From SHZI01 sp964371995 (GTDB lineage: Bacteria; Pseudomonadota; Gammaproteobacteria; Steroidobacterales; GCA-2729495), in assembly GCA_964371995.1 (NCBI GenBank), contig CAYJPG010000030.1, positions 1 to 27,713 on the forward strand: a DNA stretch of 27,713 nt. Reading direction: 5' to 3'. The first letter of the stretch is position 1; the number at the start of each line of letters is the position of its first letter. Positions 1-5,370 of the stretch are shown here, piece after piece. A program made the position numbers and the translations under genes. The notes below the pieces were generated by a model. It worked only from the letters and a program-made list of their open reading frames with translations. It had not been told where the DNA came from and ran no database searches.

Positions 1-1358
1 ACAGTGAGGAAATCCGCTATCTGCTAAACCGGCGCACTGAACTCGGTGGTGCATGGCCGCAACGGCAGGTCGATTGCCCTGCCCTGCCTGCCCCGCCGCT
101 GACGCTGTTTCAGGAGCAGCTGAACGGCTCAGGTGAACGAACGCTTTCCACCACCATGGCCTTCGTACGCATGCTCTCGAGGCTCATGGACCAGCCGGAA
201 CTCGGCCGCTATATCGTGCCCATCGTACCGGACGAAGCCCGCACCTTCGGCATGGAAGCACTGTTCCGCAAAGCCGGCATCTACTCCTCGGAGGGGCAGA
301 AGTACCGGCCCGTCGACAGCTCGACACTGATGCCCTATCGCGAAGCCACCGATGGCCAGATCCTGCAGGAGGGTATCTGCGAAGCGGGCGCAATGGCCTC
401 ATTCCTGGCCGCCGGCACTGCCTATGCAATTCATGGCGTCCCGACGATTCCCTTCTACATCTTCTATTCGATCTTCGGCTTTCAGCGCGTCGGCGACATG
501 ATCTGGAGCTGTGGCGACATGCTCTGTCGCGGCTTCCTGCTCGGTGGCACCTCCGGCCGCACCACCCTCAATGGCGAAGGACTGCAGCACCAGGACGGAC
601 ATTCGCAGGTCATCGCCAGCACCGTTCCCAATCTGCTGAGCTACGACCCTGCCTTCGCCAGTGAGCTGGCGGTAATCATCCGTGAAGGCATACGCCGGAT
701 GTATGAGGAGCAGGAGAATATCTTCTACTACATCACGATTCATAATGAGAACTACGCCATGCCGCCGATGGCGGACGGTGCAGCTGAGGGCATCATTCGC
801 GGCATGTATCGCTTTCAGCCCGCGAAGGCTGCGACCGACAAGGGGCGCAAGGCACACCTCTTCGGCAGCGGTGCGATCATGACCGAGGTACTGCGCGCAC
901 AGACACTGCTGGACACACTTGGTGTTTCTGCGGACGTCTGGAGCGTTACCAGCTACAACGAACTGTGCCGCGAGGGCCTGCGCGTCGAACGAGCGAATCA
1001 CCTCGCGCCTGGCAGCACACCGTCAAAGCCGTATATCGCCGAGCTGCTTGCTGCCGAGCAAGGCGTATTCATAGCCGCCAGCGATTACATGAAATCACTG
1101 CCCCTGAGCATTGCCCGCTGGGTACCCGGTCCCTATGTCGTACTCGGTACGGATGGCTATGGACTCAGTGAATCCCGAGCAGAGCTGCGGAACTGGTTTG
1201 AGGTCAGCGCTGAGTACATCGCTTGGGCGGCGCTGGCTGCCCTGTACGACACCGGATCTGTATCGACGACTGAGCTCAAGGCAGCGGCCCGCACGCTCGG
1301 TATCAACCAGCACAAGCCCGATCCGGCCAACGCCGGACCCGCGACAGCAAGAGATTGA
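1..1358 (+). CDS. aceE: Pyruvate dehydrogenase E1 component, homodimeric type (AceE), C-terminal part
   Basis: E1 of the pyruvate dehydrogenase complex carries out thiamine-diphosphate-dependent decarboxylation of pyruvate and acetylation of E2 lipoyl groups in the cytoplasm. The frame is open from base 3 without a start codon, so the gene enters from upstream; about 452 codons remain of the roughly 890 usual for AceE. Hallmarks seen are STTMAFVRMLSRLM, VPDEARTFGMEALFR, IPFYIFYSIFGFQR, GGTSGRTTLNGEGLQHQDGH and VLGTDGYGLSESR, all typical of the gammaproteobacterial homodimeric E1 and not of the alpha2beta2 type. The stop (1356-1358) is followed within 25 bases by a hairpin terminator. An E2 gene (aceF), which often follows aceE, is not next to it. 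Partial at the 5' end only because the window begins inside it. Confidence 0.96.
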   Translation, partial: SEEIRYLLNRRTELGGAWPQRQVDCPALPAPPLTLFQEQLNGSGERTLSTTMAFVRMLSRLMDQPELGRYIVPIVPDEARTFGMEALFRKAGIYSSEGQKYRPVDSSTLMPYREATDGQILQEGICEAGAMASFLAAGTAYAIHGVPTIPFYIFYSIFGFQRVGDMIWSCGDMLCRGFLLGGTSGRTTLNGEGLQHQDGHSQVIASTVPNLLSYDPAFASELAVIIREGIRRMYEEQENIFYYITIHNENYAMPPMADGAAEGIIRGMYRFQPAKAATDKGRKAHLFGSGAIMTEVLRAQTLLDTLGVSADVWSVTSYNELCREGLRVERANHLAPGSTPSKPYIAELLAAEQGVFIAASDYMKSLPLSIARWVPGPYVVLGTDGYGLSESRAELRNWFEVSAEYIAWAALAALYDTGSVSTTELKAAARTLGINQHKPDPANAGPATARD

Positions 1359-1380
1359 ACAACGGCGGGTCGCGAAAACA

Positions 1381-1412
1381 AAAAAGCCCCGCTATCAAGC
1401 GGGGCTTTTCTT
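1381..1412. terminator. Bidirectional rho-independent terminator between aceE and the first exosortase substrate
   Basis: A perfect GCCCCGC / GCGGGGC stem closes a six-base loop (TATCAA). A run of A precedes it and TTTT follows, so it can end transcription in both directions. It sits between two convergent genes whose stops are at 1358 (+) and 1437 (-). Confidence 0.9.
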
Positions 1413-1436
1413 AGTCAAATCTACTCTGACATGCGA

Positions 1437-2060
1437 TCAGCTGGCGGAGCGTTGGCGACGTGCGACTCCCAGCAAGCCCAGCGCAGAACCGAACAACCAG
1501 ACCGCGGCAGGAACCGGGACCAGCGTGCTACCGCCAAAATAGGCACTAGTCGGGCCGACGGTCATGCCAGCCACGTGAGCTGCAAAGAAATAAGTGCCCT
1601 GTGCGCCACCAGGACCGTTGACCGCGTAGTTATAAATGGTGTCACCCGCAATGCCGGTGATCCTGAAAAACAGCGGGTTCTGGCGGTTCGAACCCGTGCC
1701 GTCCTCACTGACCTCAAAGTCACCAAAACCATCGAGATTCCCGCTGTTGGTGCTCCAACCCACCGGGTCGATGATGTTTGCCGCAGTCAGGGCATTGCCT
1801 GCGCCGGTGGTATTGAAGCCAAAGCGCTGGATTCCGAAATTCGATCCCGCTGTGCTGGTCAGGGTGGCAAGCGGCGTGACCAGAAACTCAATGTCGCCCG
1901 GATTCGAAAGACTGTCGGAAATCGTCACCAGCAGATAGTTGACGCCGTCAGCCCAGGTCCCCTCTTCATTGCTCTGGTTCATGTAGTAGGAGACCGAGGC
2001 CGCATTTGCGGACCCTGCGGCAATCAACAATGCTGTAGCCAGAAGGAAATTAGACTTCAC
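1437..2060 (-). CDS. Exosortase-substrate protein with VPLPA/PEP-CTERM sorting tail (1)
   Basis: Secreted protein of 207 aa with no recognised enzymatic domain. Residues 1-20 form a signal peptide (MKSNFLLATALLIAAGSANA, cleavage expected after ANA). The C-terminus carries a tripartite sorting tail of VPVPAA, a hydrophobic stretch WLFGSALGLLG and a basic ARRQR cluster, the layout of the VPLPA subtype of PEP-CTERM. Such tails are recognised and cut by exosortases in the inner membrane, and the cargo is usually exported to the surface or polysaccharide matrix. The body is rich in Gly, Asn, Ser and Thr, and beta-rich in appearance. The ATG is preceded by a GGGGGAG ribosome-binding site. A promoter-like element lies about 40-75 bp upstream and a terminator lies just downstream, so it looks monocistronic. 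Function of the body is unknown. Confidence 0.85.
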   Translation of the reverse strand: MKSNFLLATALLIAAGSANAASVSYYMNQSNEEGTWADGVNYLLVTISDSLSNPGDIEFLVTPLATLTSTAGSNFGIQRFGFNTTGAGNALTAANIIDPVGWSTNSGNLDGFGDFEVSEDGTGSNRQNPLFFRITGIAGDTIYNYAVNGPGGAQGTYFFAAHVAGMTVGPTSAYFGGSTLVPVPAAVWLFGSALGLLGVARRQRSAS

Positions 2061-2104
2061 TGGAACTCCCCCGGGGCGTTCTTGTTCGTTATTAGACTTG
2101 GTCT

Positions 2105-2134
2105 GATATAAACACGCGAGAGTACCTGGAGCAA
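2105..2134 (-). promoter_or_regulatory. Putative sigma70-type promoter of exosortase-substrate gene 1
   Basis: On the minus strand a TTGCTC -35 candidate (2129-2134) is followed 16 bases later by TTTATA (2107-2112), or 18 bases later by TATATC (2105-2110). The start codon at 2060 would have a leader of about 35-40 bases. The sequence GTGTTTATATCAGA around the -10 (2102-2115) recurs with one mismatch upstream of gene 2, which strengthens the call. No sigma54-type GG-N10-GC element was found at this place. Confidence 0.45.
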
Positions 2135-2166
2135 GTATTCCAAGCTTTATCGCAAAAGATACTTGC
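2131..2166. promoter_or_regulatory. 8-bp inverted repeat upstream of gene 1, possible operator
   Basis: GCAAGTAT (2131-2138) and its exact complement ATACTTGC (2159-2166) are separated by 20 bases. The near arm overlaps the putative -35 box of gene 1. It could be a regulator half-site pair; the spacer is too long and there is no T-run for a terminator. Only the repeat itself is seen; a bound factor is inference. Confidence 0.35.
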
Positions 2167-2375
2167 CGATTCGTGTTTTTTACATAAGAAGAGACACCGT
2201 ATCGAGAACAGCATTCAACAGGAACTCAACAACTTGGAATGACATCCGCTGCTTTCTTATGAGGATTGCTTACGGTCCATGCAGCCGGATCAGACGACGC
2301 ATTCGATATCCGCAGTGCGAGCTTCAGCCAAGCTCCGCAACGCGTCGCAACAGAACAAAACCCCGGCCGCCAACG

Positions 2376-2403
2376 AAAAACCCCGCCAATCGGCGGGGTT
2401 TTT
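2376..2403 (-). terminator. Rho-independent terminator of exosortase-substrate gene 2
   Basis: A perfect CCCCGCC / GGCGGGG stem with an AATC loop is flanked by A5 on one side and T5 on the other. It lies 25 bases past the stop of the minus-strand gene ending at 2428. Confidence 0.88.
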
Positions 2404-2427
2404 CTATCAGACAAAAGCCGGATCAGA

Positions 2428-3213
2428 TCAGGCGGCAGCCAGGCGACGTCGCGACAAGCCGAGCAAGCCGAGGGCTGAACCGAACAGCCAGGCAGCAGCG
2501 GGAACCGGCACCACCTGCACGTCCATAGCCACGTTTTCTACACCCCAACCATCCCGGGCAACCCGGATGGAGAAGTTGTACTCACCCGTAACATTCGGAT
2601 TGAAGGTCGGGAACGAGACCGATGGCGTTAGCAGAGCAGTACCGAAGTTTGGACCCGGCACCGGACAGGTTGTTGCAACCCCCAAGTAGCCGAACATCAA
2701 ATTCTCGGAACCTTGGACGATACTTGCCGTCGACCCATAACACTTCAGGGAAGCGGTGACATCGATCTTGCCCAGCGTCGAAGCAGCGAGATTGTCGAAA
2801 GCCGGATTGAAATCATAGTAGAGGCTAATGTCGTAGTCGGTGAGAATCGGGCTCGGCGGCGATGGTCCAACGCCCTCTACCTTGATGTAGTAGTTCCAGT
2901 TCCACAGCGCACCGGTCGTCGCGCTTTCATTATTTCCACCGGTATTGCTGCCTGTGCCCGCATAGAAAGTACCAAGATTGTTATTGGTCACAACCGGATT
3001 GGAATAACGCTCGGTCGCATTCATCGCGATAGTGATCAGATTGTTACCGTCATAGAACTGCGAGGAGATCGCAACGGAACCATTGGGAATTCCGGTACCG
3101 CCAAAATTGGCCCCCGTCAGCGGGCCGAAAGTGCCATAGACTGGTGTCGCTGCAGCGATACCCGGCAAAGCCAGTGCACATACCAGCCCGGTCAGTCTTG
3201 CGGCGTTCTTCAT
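2428..3213 (-). CDS. Exosortase-substrate protein with VPLPA/PEP-CTERM sorting tail (2)
   Basis: Secreted protein of 261 aa without a recognised catalytic domain. The start chosen is the ATG at 3213 (MKNAARLTGLVCALALPG). A frame-extending GTG at 3228 is rejected because the ribosome-binding site GGGGAAA lies just inside it, six bases before the ATG. A signal peptide ends around IAAATP. The C-terminus has VPVPAA, then WLFGSALGLLGL, then SRRR, nearly identical to genes 1 and 4. The body contains many Asn, Gly, Thr and Ser residues, with two Cys (in LKCYG and TTCPV). It has its own upstream promoter-like element and its own terminator, so it is probably transcribed alone. It would be processed by an exosortase encoded outside the window. 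The role of the body is unknown. Confidence 0.85.
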   Translation of the reverse strand: MKNAARLTGLVCALALPGIAAATPVYGTFGPLTGANFGGTGIPNGSVAISSQFYDGNNLITIAMNATERYSNPVVTNNNLGTFYAGTGSNTGGNNESATTGALWNWNYYIKVEGVGPSPPSPILTDYDISLYYDFNPAFDNLAASTLGKIDVTASLKCYGSTASIVQGSENLMFGYLGVATTCPVPGPNFGTALLTPSVSFPTFNPNVTGEYNFSIRVARDGWGVENVAMDVQVVPVPAAAWLFGSALGLLGLSRRRLAAA

Positions 3214-3218
3214 GGCAT

Positions 3219-3226
3219 CTTTCCCC
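3219..3226 (-). promoter_or_regulatory. Ribosome-binding site that fixes the start of gene 2
   Basis: The minus strand reads GGGGAAAG ending six bases before the ATG at 3213. A matching GGGGAA element precedes the ATG of gene 4 (5195-5200, seven bases before 5187). This supports the internal ATG starts over the longer frames. Confidence 0.7.
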
Positions 3227-3311
3227 ACGTAACTACATTGAAACGGCTGACCGCCTCGGCAGCCAGCTCTTGATTATTCTGGACCCAGTCTTCTATCTGG
3301 TCCCAATCTGA

Positions 3312-3340
3312 TCTAAACACAGCCCGGCAAACATGTACAA
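3312..3340 (-). promoter_or_regulatory. Putative promoter of exosortase-substrate gene 2
   Basis: On the minus strand TTGTAC (3335-3340) and TTTAGA (3312-3317) are 17 bases apart. The -10 region lies within GTGTTTAGATCAGA (3307-3320), which matches the equivalent sequence upstream of gene 1 at 13 of 14 positions. It would give a leader of about 90 bases to the ATG at 3213. The assignment rests on the shared sequence and spacing only. Confidence 0.4.
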
Positions 3341-3586
3341 CTATTTAGGCGCCAGGCGCATGGAGCCGCCAGAAGCGCTGCCTTTACATAAGCCAGTACG
3401 GCAATTTAAAAAAATAATTCCCACAGACTCAAGAGCTTGAGGGACCATCGATATGTCAATGTAAGCTTGGCAAGCTGCCGGCAGAACGCGCGTCAGAGGA
3501 GGAAATTTCTGCGTCCGAAACGATCCGCCAGCGGACGCAATACCCTGCGCGCCGCTATGCGGCACCACCAGGCTACCCTGGACGAG

Positions 3587-4321
3587 TCAGTCCCGAACGG
3601 CGCGTCGCCGGACGCGAGCGAGCAAGGCCAGGCCGGCTGTCGCCAGCAGCAAGCCCCCTGCCGGAGCCGGCACAACGGCAGTAGCCACCGTCAGGGACAG
3701 CTTCCTGGCGACGAAGGCGATCTGCTCAGGAGATCCGGTCATTGCCTGCAGGCGACCGAAGATGCTCAGATCGACGCTGGTCGCAAGATCGGCAAAAGCA
3801 GAAGCGGGGTCGATGCTGTTTGTATAACTCCAGTTCTGGAACGGCAGGCCGGTTGCTGTCGAACTGCTGAAGCCATTTTCTGCAGTGACCGACTCAAGAT
3901 AACCCGGGCCATGGCCATCATCGACGAGATCACGTGACTGCAACTGCAGGCTCGCACTGACCGCGCCGCCATTGAACAACTGGTAATCGCCCGAATCGCC
4001 GATACTGATCGTACCGATCTCAAATCCCGCCGGCGACCAGATACGGTTGAAATGGAAGCTCGCGGTCCGCTCATCGAAGCCGTCGGGTCCAAAGGCTGTC
4101 GCGTAAAAAACCGACGGCGTAAAACCGAGCACATCGCTGTTACCGAGCAGTCGTGGTGCACCAAACAGCAGCAGGCCATCGTTGACCGCGGCATCACTGT
4201 CGTACTCATAGCACACTGTCTGGCCGCAGAGCTGCACAGGCGCGGCACGAACCGGCGTCGCAAACGCAGCGGCTACCGCGAGCGAGGCCGCAAGAATGAT
4301 CTTCCGGGGGGTATTTTTCAT
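3587..4321 (-). CDS. Exosortase-substrate protein with PEP-CTERM-like tail (3); paralogue of gene 4
   Basis: Secreted protein of 244 aa. It has an N-terminal signal peptide (about residues 1-26, ending near PVRAA). The mature protein opens with VQLCGQTVCYEYDSDAAVN, closely matching the neighbour at 4453-5187 (VNLCGTSICYEYDNDALVN). The similarity continues through the body (GAPRLL, GEIGTISI-like, SGDYQ, LQLQSRDLVDDG, FADLATSVDLSI, FVARKLSLTV), so the two are tandem duplicates. Two early Cys in CGxxxCYEYD could form a disulfide. The C-terminus differs: VVPAPAGGLLLATAGLALL then ARVRRRAVRD, nearer to classical PEP-CTERM than to the VPVPAAVWLFGS tails of genes 1, 2 and 4. No strong ribosome-binding site precedes the ATG, unlike its neighbours. 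Function unknown. Confidence 0.82.
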   Translation of the reverse strand: MKNTPRKIILAASLAVAAAFATPVRAAPVQLCGQTVCYEYDSDAAVNDGLLLFGAPRLLGNSDVLGFTPSVFYATAFGPDGFDERTASFHFNRIWSPAGFEIGTISIGDSGDYQLFNGGAVSASLQLQSRDLVDDGHGPGYLESVTAENGFSSSTATGLPFQNWSYTNSIDPASAFADLATSVDLSIFGRLQAMTGSPEQIAFVARKLSLTVATAVVPAPAGGLLLATAGLALLARVRRRAVRD

Positions 4322-4359
4322 AGACAGGCCATTCTAATTAATCAGCAGGATCGACTGTG

Positions 4360-4390
4360 TCGAAGGCAACATAAAATCGGAAGCCTTCGA
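4360..4390. promoter_or_regulatory. 8-bp inverted repeat upstream of gene 3
   Basis: TCGAAGGC (4360-4367) and GCCTTCGA (4383-4390) are perfect complements across 15 bases, 40-70 bp before the gene 3 start and 12 bp from the gene 4 terminator. It may be an operator or part of the gene 3 promoter, since TTGCCT overlaps the near arm on the minus strand. No T-run is present, so it is not a terminator. Confidence 0.3.
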
Positions 4391-4402
4391 TATATATCCA
4401 TC

Positions 4403-4430
4403 AAAAAAAACCCGCATCAGTGCGGGTTTT
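4403..4430 (-). terminator. Rho-independent terminator of exosortase-substrate gene 4
   Basis: A CCCGCA / TGCGGG stem with a TCAG loop has an eight-base A run on its left side, which reads as eight U in the minus-strand transcript. It lies 22 bases past the stop of the gene ending at 4453. Confidence 0.88.
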
Positions 4431-4452
4431 CCTGGATTCAAACTACCGCTGA

Positions 4453-5187
4453 TCAAGAAAGAAACGTGGTCCGCCTGCGCAGCAAGCCGAGTAACCCGAG
4501 ACCCGAACCAAACAGCCAGACCGCAGCGGGCACAGGTATGGTCGAGGTCGCAGTAATCGTCAGGCTGAGTTTCTTCTGTACAAAGGCATAGTTGGGCGAA
4601 GTCGCAAATGCCTGCAAGGTGTTCTGTATCGAGAAGTCGATATCAGTTGCCAGGTCGGAGAACAGTGCCGCCGGCGTCACCGTACCCGTCAGCGACCAGT
4701 TGACCAGCGGACCGCCGGTCGGCGTCGATGTATTCCAGTTGAACTGTGGCGCGGTGGTTTCGGGGAAACCCGGCGTCGCCGCACCGTCATCGACATTATC
4801 GACGCTCTGAAGGCGCATGTTCACATTGACGAAACCGGCTCCAATGATCTGGTAGTCGCCGCTCTCGGTGACAGATATCGAAGCGATCTCACCACCATCG
4901 GTGGTGTATACCCGCGAGAACTTGAACAACTCGACCCGTGTCGGACCAGGGATGGAAGTACTCGCATCAGAATCGGCATTGAAGTTGGTCGGCACAAACT
5001 TGAGGGTATTGCCACTCAGCAGCGTCGGCGCTCCATAGGCCGAGATGCCGGGGTTAACGAGTGCATCGTTGTCGTACTCGTAGCAGATGCTCGTACCGCA
5101 AAGATTCACCGGTACGGCATTGGCTGGCAGTGCACTGAAACCGGCTGCTATTACGCCGAGCCCGACCAGAGTCTTCACGCTGCGCAT
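4453..5187 (-). CDS. Exosortase-substrate protein with VPLPA/PEP-CTERM tail (4); paralogue of gene 3
   Basis: Secreted protein of 244 aa, counted from the ATG at 5187 (MRSVKTLVGLGVIAAGFSAL), seven bases after GGGGAA. A longer frame from 5250 only adds a hydrophilic stretch before the signal peptide and is not preferred. Cleavage is expected after ALPANA. The mature N-terminus VNLCGTSICYEYDNDALVN and the central motifs SGDYQ, RLQSVDNVDDG, FSDLATDIDFSI and FVQKKLSLTI show that it is a duplicate of the downstream gene at 3587-4321, and the mature lengths are nearly equal. The sorting tail is IPVPAA, then VWLFGSGLGLLGL, then LRRR, as in genes 1 and 2. It has its own terminator. It was probably the upstream member of a tandem duplication. 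Function of the body is unknown. Confidence 0.85.
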   Translation of the reverse strand: MRSVKTLVGLGVIAAGFSALPANAVPVNLCGTSICYEYDNDALVNPGISAYGAPTLLSGNTLKFVPTNFNADSDASTSIPGPTRVELFKFSRVYTTDGGEIASISVTESGDYQIIGAGFVNVNMRLQSVDNVDDGAATPGFPETTAPQFNWNTSTPTGGPLVNWSLTGTVTPAALFSDLATDIDFSIQNTLQAFATSPNYAFVQKKLSLTITATSTIPVPAAVWLFGSGLGLLGLLRRRTTFLS

Positions 5188-5370
5188 CAGATGATTCCCC
5201 ACTGAGTCATCGCTGACCTGCTCCGGAAAATTCCGGGAAGGTTCTGTCAATAATGCGCTCAGCTTACTCCCTGCACTGCCGGGGACACAAGTAGACCGGG
5301 AATAAATCCGCCACTCAGGTCATTGTTTGTACTGTATTTTTATTGAACATAATTCGACTGATTCACAACC

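Larger units (their letters stand above)
2061..2427. other. Intergenic region between exosortase-substrate genes 1 and 2
   Basis: This 367-base stretch has no convincing gene. It holds the promoter-like element of gene 1 (2105-2134), an 8-bp inverted repeat (2131-2166) and the terminator of gene 2 (2376-2403). Nothing recognisable was seen in 2170-2370; short frames there lack ribosome-binding sites and recognisable sequence. Confidence 0.7.
3214..3586. other. Intergenic region between exosortase-substrate genes 2 and 3
   Basis: This 373-base stretch has no supported gene. It holds the ribosome-binding site and promoter-like element of gene 2 (3312-3340), an AT-rich patch around 3400-3420, and a loose inverted repeat GCGTCCG / CGGACGC (3511-3517 and 3532-3538). 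That repeat follows the stop of gene 3 but lacks a clear T-run, so it is only a weak terminator candidate. Confidence 0.65.

Noticed and set aside
1431..2111. Plus-strand frame of 226 codons opposite the first exosortase substrate
   Set aside because: The minus-strand protein has signal peptide, sorting tail, ribosome-binding site and terminator. The plus-strand frame has none and begins just past a terminator.
2061..2200. Sigma54 promoter (GG-N10-GC) for the exosortase substrate
   Set aside because: TGGAATACTTGC looks similar but the spacing is three bases short of the -24/-12 consensus.
3511..3538. GCGTCCG / CGGACGC inverted repeat after gene 3 as terminator
   Set aside because: The loop is 14 bases and no U-run follows on the minus strand. 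Kept only as a weak note in the intergenic entry.
5223..5236. CCGGAA-AA-TTCCGG palindrome upstream of exosortase-substrate gene 4
   Set aside because: The loop would be two bases and there is no T-run, so it is not a terminator. A short palindrome in this GC range can arise by chance.
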